From Ahaetulla prasina (Eukaryota; Chordata; Lepidosauria; Squamata; Colubridae): a stretch of 64,000 bases of DNA. The notes beneath the pieces are model-generated. The model ran no database searches and was not told the origin of the DNA. It saw only the letters and a list, made by a program, of their open reading frames with translations. Position 1 is the stretch's first letter. Every line of letters begins with the position of its first letter. The translations under genes and the position numbers were made by a program. Positions 47,228 to 57,138 of the stretch are shown one piece after another. Location: the NCBI RefSeq assembly GCF_028640845.1, contig NC_080539.1, positions 194,255,436 through 194,319,435 on the forward strand, written 5' to 3'.

Positions 47228-47908
47228 CTTGCAGTTTACAATAACCTCCACAATTGGATAACAGCTTTTCTGTCTAACAGACAACAAGTGGTCAAAATTG
47301 GCAATGCTCTATCTAATCCTGTTCCTGTCAAAAGTGGCGTTCCCCAAGGCAGCGTTCTTGGACCAACATTCTTCATATTATACATTAATTATATCTATGA
47401 ACATATTACAAGTAACTGTGTTCTCTTTGCTGACGATGTCAAACTATTTAACACCACCAACAATACAGCTACTCTTCAAAAAGACCTTGACTTTGTGTCA
47501 GAATGGTCTAAAACCTGGCAACTCCAAATCTCAACCAGCAAATGCTCTGTCTTACACATTGGGAAAAAGAATCCAAACACTAAATACAAACTCGACGGAC
47601 ATTACCTTACAGATGACTCCCACCCAGTCAAAGACCTTGGAGTCTTCATATCCAATGACCTAAGTGCCAAAGCCCACTGCAACTACATCGCAAAAAAGGC
47701 ATTAAGAGTTGTAAACCTAATCTTACATAGCTTCTTCTCCAGAAACACTACACTACTAACCAGAGCTTATGAAACATTTGCTAGACCAATTCTTGAATAC
47801 AGCTCGCCTATCTGGAACCCATACCACATTTCAGACATCAATACAATTGAGCGTGTCCAGAAATATTTTACAAGAAGAGATCATCCCTCCTCACAGATAA
47901 ATGACTGA
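47228..47908 (+). mobile_element. CR1 LINE reverse-transcriptase fragment
   Basis: Plus-strand frame open at 47288-47908, with upstream homologous codons from about 47228. Motifs: SGVPQGSVLGPTFFILYIN, FADDVKLF, then KCSVLHIGKKNP and the ILEYSSPIWNPY thumb/C-terminal tract, ending near IERVQKYFTRR. The 5' part of RT and the 3' UTR are both missing, unusual for a simple LINE insertion. Confidence 0.88.
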
Positions 47909-48234
47909 GATGTCTACTTAATCCAGTATCCTATTCTCCTATGCTGTATAAAAATAATACTTTGTAGAACAGCTTTTCAGCTGAGTAACCTGAACGCAGT
48001 TCTTAAATATGCTTTAATCCTATGCATTTGAATGAAATTAAAGCACATTTCTCTGCTATCTACAGTTTATGAATAACATAAGACCATCTTTGGGGAAGGG
48101 AGGATTTTTAGAGCAAACAGTATTAGCATAACATTAGCATCTTCTTCTCAAAAACAAGGCTGACAAGTCTGGGTAAGGCTGACTTTACTACACCATTCAA
48201 GCATCTTAATGGCTTTTCCAGTCCAGATACATAC

Positions 48235-48404
48235 TTTTTACTCCCTGGTGGTTTGGGTTCTTGTTCGGTATTTTCTTCTGTTTTTCTTCCTGGAATCAAC
48301 TTTTCTGCACTGTCCAAAAGAGCACTAAGAGCTACTCTTCTGAAAACATTTCCATGAGCCTCCTTGATAAACTGTACCAGTTGTCGGATGTCACAGTACA
48401 GACC
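48235..48404 (-). CDS. UNC80: UNC80 exon 9
   Basis: 170 bp, phase 0 in, 2 out; 56 codons: GLYCDIRQLVQFIKEAHGNV, FRRVALSALLDSAEKLIPGR, KTEENTEQEPKPPGSK. The acceptor is TGGCTTCAG and the donor GTATGT. The end is low-complexity and charged, the start of the linker whose continuation is not found. Confidence 0.95.
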
Positions 48405-48876
48405 CTGAAGCCAGCAGGATGTAATTTTGGGGATGGGAGGGGGAGAGAGTTTGTTAGGCTTCCAACATACAAACACTTTCTTTTTCTGTTTTCTTAAAAG
48501 AATCAGTCTAAGTTTCAGGCCTTCTGTTGCCATTTGTTGCCAATTTCAGCAACAAATTGAATAGAAACTGCCTGAAAATGTTGAAAGAAAAGGTCGGAGA
48601 ATTGCCATCTTGGACAACACAGTGATGACTTTTTCAATACATTCTAGTCAAATTAATGACTAGTTACAAATTCAAAGGGGATTTGGTTCTCTCATGTTCT
48701 ATTGAACTGCGTGACATTTTCACAAATTCACCTGCCAACATTTATTAATTTTAAAAAAATAATTTTAAAAAGTTTTTATTTTGTCTTTCCACCCCTTTTT
48801 GAAAGAAGGTGGTACAATTCAACAATTAGTACTTAAAAACCTATAATAATTGAGTGAAAAGGAAAGTTGCCCTTAC
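48405..48876 (-). other. UNC80 intron 8
   Basis: 472 bp, no feature seen. Confidence 0.85.
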
Positions 48877-49025
48877 CAGATTTTCAGGACTATGGAGTTC
48901 ATGCGTAGTAGAGGCACAGCGAGTGATCAGAGATTTGAACATAGCACTGACAATAATGCCCTCAATACTTTGGGCTGTAGATTTGTTGTCCATGGTAGTA
49001 AAGTTATTTCCAAAACCAGCCTTGT
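48877..49025 (-). CDS. UNC80: UNC80 exon 8
   Basis: 149 bp, phase 1 in, 0 out; 49 codons: KAGFGNNFTTMDNKSTAQSI, EGIIVSAMFKSLITRCASTT, HELHSPENL. The acceptor is ATTTTGTAG and the donor GTAAGG. AC joins the A of exon 7 to make asparagine (TDNKAGFG). Confidence 0.97.
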
Positions 49026-49362
49026 CTACAAAATGCAAAATAAAACAGTTAAACTGCATGGTTAAATTTCAGAAAAACAGAAAGATATACATTTGTAACA
49101 CCTGAGCTCAGCAATTCCTGATCTGCAATAGCATTCTCCATCCAAAGGGGGGATTTGTTACTTTGGAAAACCACATAGGAGGGGGGGAGTACTCCAAAAT
49201 GAACTTGGCAGTATAAAAAAAGGAGTGAAGACAAAGTGCCCATGTCTCATTCAATTAAAACAAACAAAAAGTTAAATACACACATTGCACATACACAAAT
49301 TAATATATTCAGGCACACATCTGCAGGAAAGCTGAATGCCAAGGATGACAATCTATACTTAC
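49026..49362 (-). other. UNC80 intron 7
   Basis: 337 bp, no feature seen. Confidence 0.85.
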
Positions 49363-49510
49363 TGTCAGTAACTGGCTCCATGCAAAATCCTAGCAAAGCA
49401 TGTAAAAAATCCACCACGTTGTTCAATGAATCTTTATTCACATAATCTCTCATTGTCTGACGAAACTGCATCTTATCCAGTTTATATAACTTTGTAAGGC
49501 AGTTCTGAGC
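49363..49510 (-). CDS. UNC80: UNC80 exon 7
   Basis: 148 bp, phase 0 in, 1 out; 49 codons: AQNCLTKLYKLDKMQFRQTM, RDYVNKDSLNNVVDFLHALL, GFCMEPVTD. The acceptor is TTCTTAACAG and the donor GTAAGT. In mammals I recall five extra residues (VFREN) before AQNC; a 15-bp microexon for them was looked for in the upstream intron and not found. The frame stays open without it. Confidence 0.95.
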
Positions 49511-50290
49511 CTGTTAAGAAAGGTTTTAAGAATGCCAAGCTTAGGTTCTGGTGGTGATAATTACAGAGAACCATAGTGAATTCAATCTGTTAATTCCTGA
49601 GAAATTAAAAACAGTACCCAATGGACTTCACAAAATAACTAGAGGATTTAAACAAGTGGCTTCCTATGTTTATTAATACAATGACTTACTGGACCCAAAG
49701 CTTCCAGAGGAATAACAGCTTCAGGATAATATGTAAGATACAAGTATTTAAAATTTAATACATGTGCATTTCAATTTGAAAGACAAATGCATAGGCAGCT
49801 ACTTAGCAACAATGGTTAAGATAACAAACTAGGTGAGGCTGCTAGATTTTAAATGACTAAACGCTACAGTACGCAATCAAGCTTTTTGCTTCACTTCATT
49901 GTTATGGTAGGAGCTGTTCTGATTACAGTGTGCTGGATTCTCACTTATCTTTGAGGTGTCAGGTCCCCTTGATAACCTGGCCTTTTCTCCTAGATCTACA
50001 GGGCCTCTCTTTTGCCCTATCACTATTCACGTTATTCTAAACATTCATGGTTGATTTGAAGCTAAAAGGATTTCTCTAATGTAGATATGCTTTAAACACT
50101 AGAAATTTTTTCCATACCTGTCTTTCTATTATCAAAACCATAGCAACCAGTATGTTGGTATATGACCAAACACTGTACCCTAAGCACAGTTAACTACTGA
50201 AGAGCTATTAAAATCCATGGTATCCAAATATTATGGATTTAAAAGGGAAGAGATTTGGAAACAACTTTCCATCCTTCCGCAGTTTTATAC
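49511..50290 (-). other. UNC80 intron 6
   Basis: 780 bp. Searched for a VFREN microexon without success. No repeats recognised. Confidence 0.75.
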
Positions 50291-50422
50291 CTGATGTCTC
50301 AGACGATCTCCAGAGAGTCCTCGGTGACCTTCTCCACAGCCATATGCACAGCCCAGAGACTTTACAATTTTTATCAGCATTGTCAGAGCCAACCTATGAG
50401 TGCTTACTGGAGTATTTTCATC
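50291..50422 (-). CDS. UNC80: UNC80 exon 6
   Basis: 132 bp, phase 0 to 0, 44 residues: DENTPVSTHRLALTMLIKIV, KSLGCAYGCGEGHRGLSGDR, LRHQ. The acceptor is GTGCTAAG and the donor GTATAA; reading through the donor meets a stop at once. The glycine/cysteine-rich AYGCGEGHRG tract is a strong UNC80 mark. The exon is open on the antisense strand too, which means nothing. Confidence 0.96.
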
Positions 50423-52169
50423 CTTAGCACCACAACATTTGAAGAAACCAGAAAGACCAGAGAAAAAGCTATTCAGTTTACGATGAGAATCAGAAAAATA
50501 ATATCAAACTGGGATATGCCAGTTTATCTATTATCAGAATAAAACTTACACAGAATTTTTTTTCTATAAATGATAACGTGTGACTATTAAGGCTTAATGT
50601 TTTCTTTAAAGGAGACAGCTTTAATACTGGTAAATAAAAATATCAATTTTATGTGGATAGGTTGCCTTGGTCTGATCAAAAGACTTTAAAACACAGAGAG
50701 AAGCAATTCCCTGTCTTGTTTACAATCTTGGAAGAAGTAAGAATACACAGTACAAATGTATTCCAGATCCAGCATCTCCTTCTCACAAATGTCAACCAGA
50801 TGCCTCTGGAAAGGACATAAACATAGTAACCTTGCAAAGCACACCTGTTTTCTTCAAGAGGCAGTTCTAGAAGGTATACTGTTTTTGATCCTGGATGTAC
50901 TATTGTTACTGGTGGTTAATTCATGTTTTCTTATCCCCCCTTAAAGCTGTCTATGTTGTTGGCCATCATGACATCTTGGAAAATTGAGTAACAGTGTACA
51001 GTACATGCACATATATTTCATGTGGTCTAATCTTTCTCACCCTGAGGTTAATTGGGTTATTCTGAATTGTAGTACTTTAAACTGCATACAGCAGTGGTAG
51101 TCAACCTGGTCCCTACCACCCACTAGTGGGCGTCTAGCTTTCATGGTGGGCGGTAGAGGTTTTGTCAAATTGTCAAATTATAAATTTTATAAAGTAAAGT
51201 TACTTCCCTACTTTATAAATGACCATTACTATGGAACCGGTGGGCGGTTAGAAAATTTTACTACTAACAGAGATACAAAAGTGGGCAGTAGGTATAAAAA
51301 GTATGCCCCTGGCATACAGTATTCCACATATGACTACATGTTAGATTTTGTAAGGATATATATATAAACAGTTTTGCTTTCAGATCCCCTCCTAATGCAT
51401 TCCAACATGGAATTTGTCTTCTTTGTAGCAATTATTGATTAGGTTGGCATTTGTACTAATTATTCATCACATCACAAGATCTTTCCTAGTGAGGTGCCAA
51501 TAAGTGAAATCTGCATGCTTCACTCCATTTAAATGTAGATCCACAGAGGACTTCACATTGAGGGCAATTGATCAACCAGTTGTAATTCATGTATCAGCTT
51601 GCTGAAACTTTTATTTTGCAAGATTGCTGATCTGGTAGAACTCAGAATAATATGCAGTTTTTCAAAAGCAAGTATTTTTACATTTGTTGTTTGTAACTCA
51701 CAGTAAAGTTCTACAACTTTATTCATGCTAATACTAATAAAATATTGTTATTGCAAAAGGCGTACAAATTTAACTAAAAGAAATTTTTCAAGTTAAGATG
51801 GGAGTGTAAGAGCATCCTTCTAATTTTTCCTTCACGAAATTAAATCATAAGATCAAGATCTTACACTGCATGCCACATACACTGAAATGACTTGGATAAT
51901 TCTTCTATGTGCTCATCTATCCCATACTCATTTTCAATTTTTACACATTCATGTGAATATCTGAACAGGGAGATCATAGGACAAACCTCTGAAGGCAAAC
52001 TGAGAAATGAAAACAAACTTAATTTTAACAGTTTGCAAAACACAATATCAGAAGTTAAATCAGGCAATGGACTATCACATCAATATGGAAGTTTCTATAA
52101 AAATGCTTTTCAGCATTAACATAATAGCATTGATTGGTAAACAATGAGCCTGTGAGAGCTTCAACATAC
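50423..52169 (-). other. UNC80 intron 5
   Basis: 1747 bp with a hAT MITE at 51092-51311. The rest is AT-rich without recognisable features. Confidence 0.8.
51092..51311 (+). mobile_element. hAT MITE with perfect 8-bp target-site duplication
   Basis: 220 bp, starts CAGTGGTAGTCAACCTGGTC and ends AAAAAGTATGCCCCTG. GCATACAG on both sides (51084-51091 and 51312-51319). A different family from the three other hAT MITEs, with short terminal identity (CAGNGG type) and an internal CCACTAGTGGGCG palindrome. Confidence 0.9.
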
Positions 52170-52580
52170 CTTGTCTTCCTTTTTATCATTCTTTTCAAAA
52201 GATCTTCCTCCACCTTCTCCCCCTCCTCCTCCTCCTCCACCACCACCTCCTCCATCTCCTCCACCACTTCCTCCTCCTCCTCCAGCAGCACTTCCAACTC
52301 CTCCTCCTCCACCTTCTCCACTGCCATCTCCTGTTCCAGTTATTGCAGCAGTCCCAAATCCAGATGCAGAGGTAGTCAAAGCCCCCTTGAGTTGAAAGGA
52401 AGTTTCACTTGGTCTCTTTTCATTGCTCTCATTCTCCTTATTCTCACTTTTCCTTCTGACCTTCTCCACACAGGGTACCACACCAAGCTGAAGCAGACAT
52501 TCCACAATATTGAGGGCCACATCACAGATTCGGGAGCTGATGTCATGATTCAAGACCAAGTAAACTGCTTTAAGAACCAC
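52170..52580 (-). CDS. UNC80: UNC80 exon 5, with glycine-rich repeat
   Basis: 411 bp, phase 0 to 0, 137 residues. The N-terminal 40 residues (VVLKAVYLVLNHDISSRICD, VALNIVECLLQLGVVPCVEK) are a conserved helical pair. Residues 41-65 are charged. Residues about 84-126 are almost only glycine with some S, A, D and E, ending RSFEKNDKKEDK. The DNA of the repeat is (CCT/CCA)n on the plus strand and therefore length-variable. Mammalian UNC80 has a glycine-rich stretch at the same place. The acceptor is TTTTTTCAAG and the donor GTATGT. Confidence 0.96.
52202..52325. repeat. Coding (CCT/CCN)n trinucleotide repeat, polyglycine on the minus strand
   Basis: Imperfect triplet array inside UNC80 exon 5, in the glycine frame on the minus strand. 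The open frame seen on the plus strand is its shadow. Confidence 0.93.
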
Positions 52581-54416
52581 CTTGAAAAAAGAAATGTTAG
52601 ATATTGCAGGCAACATTATATTCATGTATTGTTTGCAAAAACCTGACTGCAGGTCTCTAAAGAAATGGTCTAAATGTGATATCCTATAACAATTATATTA
52701 TTATATTATATATTATATATAATATATTATAGCATAATAGCAGGTGAATGAAAATACGTGTGCACCATTTATATGTGTGTACCACCTAAGCATGATCCAG
52801 ATCAGTTTTCTGGTAGCAGTGCTTTTTTAGCTGATCTAAAACAAATCTGCCTTTGATAGAAAGTAGTTTGTTGCTGAAACAAAAATAATGTTTCATAAAA
52901 TCATAGATTTTCAAGTCCCTAGTCTGAAAAATGGCTATCTGCACACACCTAGTCAAAGGAGCTTGACACTTCCTTAGTTACCACAGGTAGACCTCAATTT
53001 ACGACCACAATTGAGCCCAAAATTTATGTTGCTAAGTGAGAAATTTGTTAAGTGAGTTTTGCCCCATTTTATGACTTTTCTTGCCACATTTGTTAAGTGA
53101 GTCATTGCAGTTGTTAAATTAGTATCACGGTGGTTAAATGAATCTGGTTTCCTCACTGACTTTGATTGTCAGAAGTTTGCATCACATGATCCCGGAACAC
53201 TACATCCATCATAAATGTGAGTCAGTTGTCAAGAATCCAAATGTAAATCATATGACCAAATTCTCGATTTGAAAAGATGATGGACTGCTTTTATGTACTT
53301 TTGCACGATGATTGTCACCTCATCTCTCTCTCCTCTTGATTGTGCAACTGGTTTGGTTTCTTCTGCTGCCTTCCACTTTTTCCCCATCTGGAACTGTTTG
53401 CTACTATACTTTTTTGAGAAGTTCTATTTGTCTTTGGCTTATTTTCCCATTATTTTCTCCTGTTGCAGGAACCTAATTATCGTTGTTCTGATAACTGTTT
53501 GACAAATTAGTGCTCTTAAAAATCAAGAACGTTAGTATTCCATAATCATCCAAATGTTCCTACTGTTGTATTTCTACTCCATTTAGTATACCTAATAGGC
53601 TACAATTAAGTCAAATATAGTTGATACTCATGTTATTCTCTGCCTTCTGAAGGAAAATATTTTCAAGAGAAGATGTTCCTAAAAGACATATCTCTGAACA
53701 CACAGTATGTTGGCATACTTAACATCCTCCAGGTTTGACAGATATTCATTTCTATCCTAAGTATCTTGCCTCTCCTTCTCTATCAATATCCTGAAAAAGA
53801 TCAATGCTTAGCATTTTGTGTAGCTGGTTCCTAAAGATACCAATAAATTAATGTAAAGTCTCTCTCACTGAAATATATTCGTCCACCATAATTAAAGGTT
53901 CTGCATGCATGGAAGTTTAGAAATTAGCCCCTTCCACTAAGACAGAAATTTTATTTGAGCATTTTCTGGAGTTTGGAAACAACTCAACAAGATTTAAGCC
54001 TGCTGGTCACTCAGTGGCACTTAACTTTATACTTCTAAACTCACTGAGAAATGGGAAAATGAATTTCTTGATTTGCATTTTTAACCTACTCCATCCTTCA
54101 AGTACAATGTGAGCAACAAAAATTCTAAGGCATAATACAGGATAAAATAAAATATGTGACTCATACTAAAGAAGATCATGTTTCCCGGATAATATTTCCA
54201 TTTTAACCAGAACTTTCTATAGGACCCTGGTTTCAATATAATGCTGTATTAAATTCTTTTCACCGAGAATTGGCTGTATATTTTACTTTACAATTAATTG
54301 GTGGAATGACCTTTATGCAGGGCTGAAATGGAACAAGATTGCATACTTAAGGAATTTTGATTTGCATCATATAATAACTAGCACAGAAATGAATATTGCT
54401 TTTTCTTGATCATTAC
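52581..54416 (-). other. UNC80 intron 4
   Basis: 1836 bp. TA-rich palindromic run near 52695-52735 and a Tigger-like fragment. Nothing else seen. Confidence 0.75.
52982..53270 (+). mobile_element. Tigger-like DNA element, right end missing
   Basis: ACAGGTAGACCTCAATTTAC start, repeated TTAAGTGAG motifs, CATCACATGATCCCGG and ATGTGAGTCAGTTGTC tracts. Same family type as 13302-14055 but without the second inverted end. Confidence 0.65.
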
Positions 54417-54685
54417 CGATAGATCCAGCATGCCATTCTTGTGGACAAAGTTGCTGGTCCCATCTATGTGATCTGTATCTTCCAGGCAACTATAGTTGAT
54501 GCAAGAATCTGTCAGACTTCGAGGGAGATTGGCACATGCCAGGGGCTCATGGGGCATTTCTGGTATGGGCACCTGGTTGCAGAGCTTGCGCATGTGCTCA
54601 CTGAAGAAGTCAGCATAGCCCACATTGAAAGAGGCCAGCGTGGTATTGAAGGTGGCCACCGTGATGGTGGAAATTTGGGAACGTA
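54417..54685 (-). CDS. UNC80: UNC80 exon 4
   Basis: 269 bp, phase 1 in, 0 out; 89 codons: RSQISTITVATFNTTLASFN, VGYADFFSEHMRKLCNQVPI, PEMPHEPLACANLPRSLTDS, then CINYSCLEDTDHIDGTSNFV and HKNGMLDLS. Very close to mammalian UNC80. The acceptor is TCTCTTGCAG and the donor GTAATG. TA joins the G of exon 3 to make valine. In mammals I recall a few more residues (GENTVKE) just upstream; they are not seen here and may be an alternative segment. Confidence 0.97.
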
Positions 54686-54861
54686 CTGCAAGAGAGCATC
54701 ACAAATATTAGTTCATTGGACAGAGCATTTGATATGAAGGTGTAAGCTGATTCATTTAACTGCAATGTTCAGCTCTGGAACATTACGACTATTATTCACA
54801 ACTAATTAAGTGTATAACCACTTTTAAGCGGAACTAAATAGAGGAAAGAAAAATCTACTGG

Positions 54862-55231
54862 TGTCAGGCCTGGAAACCATACTAGACTTTAGGGTTCCAG
54901 ACGCTGCCACATTTTTCCCCTGAGGGGAAGAAGGGGGGTTGAGGGGTATGGTAACATTCTTCAAGCGGTCAAGGTCGGATGGTGTTCACATCTGCAGGAG
55001 GAGTGGCGAGAGGATATTCAAATGAACTGGGAGAACGTGGGACCATGTGACCAGCAAAGGGGTTAGGGGGGTGGGACTCTTGGGATTTGTATAACTGGGA
55101 AAAGAATCCGGAAGTTCAGTTTTGGAATTTCACTCATCGTGTGCCAGTTTCCTCATGCTAGTAAAGTACTCTGAAAGATAATGGCTTCTGAGTTTTTTTT
55201 ATGCAGAAAAGGTTTTTCTGGAACCTTGACA
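54862..55231 (+). repeat. LTR 1 of the chromodomain Gypsy element
   Basis: 370 bp. Differs from LTR 2 at a handful of positions (for example GGTCGGATGG against GGTTGAATGG), so the insertion is older than the Gypsy element at 191-4743. Confidence 0.9.
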
Positions 55232-55452
55232 TTATTCCAAAACTCCTAACTTTCTTTTGCTTAACGGTACCCTCTCCTCCACTCAGAGGGGACCCGTTAG
55301 GGGGGTGCTGGGTCCCAGCCTCCGCAACCTCCACAGCGGTGCAAAGACCCAGCGAAGATGGAAGGGCAGCAAGCTGAAAGCGTGGAAGTAGCACAGAGGT
55401 TGGAATCTGAGGTTCTGGGTTCCATCCAGAGACCAATGGGGCAGCTGAAAAA

Positions 55453-56250
55453 TTGAACTCGATGGTGGAACAATACATACGGTGTTATGTAAATTACCAA
55501 CAAGAAAACTGGTCAGATTTGTTACCATTTGCAGAGGTCGCATATAATAATGCTGTACACAGCAGCACGGGGTTAACCCCTTTTCAAGTAACCACCGGCA
55601 TGGACTTCGTTCCAATGTCTGAACTCCCCGTGCAACCTCCCACTTCCGTTTCCCTAATGGACTGGATGAATTCGTTGAAAAAAGGTTGGGAAAATACAAA
55701 AAAGGCCTTAGCTGTGACAGCTCGGAATTACAAAGCCCAAGCTGACAAACACCGTTCCCTTCAACCCTCTTTTCGCATTGGAGATAAAGTCTTTTTATCT
55801 ACTAAGTATCTGAGGTTGAGAATACCCAGCAGAAAATTTGGTCCAAAATTTTTGGGTCCTTTCCCCATTGTAAAAATTATTAATCCCGTTACCGTCCAAC
55901 TCAAGCTCCCTCAAATGTTGGGGAAAATACACCCGGTATTCCATACCAGCTTATTAAAACCTGCTAGACAATCTGGTCTGAGACCTCAACCTGCCGCTCC
56001 CCCACCACCCTTGATAATCCAAGGTGAAACCCACTATGAAGTCAAGAAAATCCTTGACTCTAGACTATACAGAGGTCAATTACAATATTTAGTCCACTGG
56101 AAGGGATATCCATTATCTGAATCTACTTGGGTCAAAAGTTGGAAAGTAAATGCGGACCATTTGATTAAACAATTTCATGACACTTTCCCTGACAAACCTA
56201 AAAAACCTCTTGTAGGGGGTAGAGGGGTAGAAGGAAGTGTGGACCACTGA
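55453..56250 (+). pseudogene. Gypsy integrase C-terminal part with chromodomain (truncated pol)
   Basis: 265 codons open. Residues 1-60 are the end of the integrase core (LLPFAEVAYNNAVHSSTGLT). About 100-165 is the C-terminal DNA-binding region with LGPFPIVKIINP and HPVFHTSLLKP. About 195-245 is a chromodomain (YLVHWKGYPLSESTWVK), expected to bind histone tails and steer integration in active relatives. Protease, RT, RNase H and the integrase N-terminus are deleted, so the open frame is the end of a much longer polyprotein and has no start of its own. Confidence 0.88.
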
Positions 56251-56316
56251 CACTCTTCTTTATTAATTCTTTGTTTTCTTTCCTAGGATATAGCTTCTTT
56301 TCCAAGGGGGGATGCC

Positions 56317-56687
56317 TGTCAGGCCTGGAAACCATACTAGACTTTAGGGTTCCAGACGCTGCCACATTTTTCCCCTGAGGGGAAGAAGGGGGGTTGAGGG
56401 GTATGGTAACATTCTTCAAGCGGTCAAGGTTGAATGGTGTTCACATCTGCAGGAGAAGTGGCGAGAGGATATTCGAATGAACTGGGAGAACGTGGGACCA
56501 TGTGACCAGCAAAGGGGTTAGGGGGATGGGACTCTTGGGATTTGTATAACTGGGAAAAGAATCCGGAAGTTCAGTTTTGGAATTTCACTCATCGTGTGCC
56601 AGTTTCCTCGTGCTAGTAAAGAACTCTGAAAGACAATGGCTTCTGAGTTTTTTTTTATGCAGAAGAGGTTTTTCTGGAACCTTGACA
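56317..56687 (+). repeat. LTR 2 of the chromodomain Gypsy element
   Basis: 371 bp. It lies inside the first copy of the 4155-bp tandem unit; LTR 3 at 60458 is its duplicate. Confidence 0.92.
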
Positions 56688-57018
56688 ATTGGTCTATTTT
56701 GGAATCCTTGTCAGATCGGCAACTTTTGGGGAAATATTAGTTGTTCATACAAAGTTCAAACAATATATCATCTTTATCTACAACAATTCCTGCAACACTG
56801 CCCTCTTCTGATTTGATAAGAAGACTCACTTACAGCTGGGACCTGATATAAGTGCAAGTTCTGAAAAAAATCCTGGGTAACTCAAAAGTTTGTGATTTCT
56901 CATAGGAGAAAAATGAATTAATGTACCCATATTCTAATTCTAAGTAGTTGTCATCTGGGCTTCTTCAAGAACTATGTGCTGGAATATCACTTGCTCATGC
57001 TCTTAAATATCACCTCAC

Positions 57019-57138
57019 CATGGCTGTTGGAGTGGTCTGGCAGGTCAGTAACCAAAGTATGATGGGAATGAGAATGCCGAGCACTCAGACTTTCCATCTC
57101 AGTAGCTGTATCAGAGCTGCCCCGCCTTGTAAATCTCC
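57019..57138 (-). CDS. UNC80: UNC80 exon 3, proximal copy
   Basis: 120 bp, phase 1 in, 1 out; 39 full codons: RFTRRGSSDTATEMESLSAR, HSHSHHTLVTDLPDHSNSH. Serine/histidine-rich linker. The acceptor is CTATTCCAG and the donor GTGAGG. GG completes a glycine codon with exon 2. This copy is intact and links in phase to exons 2 and 4. Confidence 0.95.

Larger units (their letters stand above)
43518..48234 (-). other. UNC80 intron with an expected coding segment not found
   Basis: 4717 bp. Besides (TTTA)n near 43635-43668, a squamate repeat-like patch near 43780-43935, the L2-type LINE with its solo LTR, and a CR1 fragment, I see no sequence for the serine/arginine-rich UNC80 segment I expect between exons 9 and 10 (well over 100 residues in mammals as I remember it). 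Either it is missing from the assembly or it has diverged beyond recognition. Confidence 0.7.
54862..56687 (+). mobile_element. Chromodomain-type Ty3/Gypsy element, internally deleted
   Basis: Direct LTRs of about 370 bp (54862-55231 and 56317-56687) start TGTCAGGCC and end CTTGACA. The flanks ACTGG (54857-54861) and ATTGG (56688-56692) fit a 5-bp duplication with one change. Only 1085 internal bases remain: a leader, a gag-like start (ATG 55358, stopped after about 32 codons), then the 3' end of pol. The purine-rich AAGGGGGG lies just before the 3' LTR. A non-autonomous deletion derivative. Confidence 0.9.
54686..57018 (-). other. UNC80 intron 3 (proximal), filled by a Gypsy chromovirus relic
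   Basis: 2333 bp; 54862-56687 is retroelement. The tandem duplication begins inside it at 56230. Confidence 0.85.

Noticed and set aside
43421..48404. Direct splice of UNC80 exon 9 to exon 10.
   Set aside because: The join reads AAG then TGA, and a known segment would be missing.
52134..52646. Long plus-strand open frame (170 codons, serine and threonine rich).
   Set aside because: It is the antisense shadow of the triplet repeat in UNC80 exon 5; the minus strand has splice sites and conserved protein sequence.
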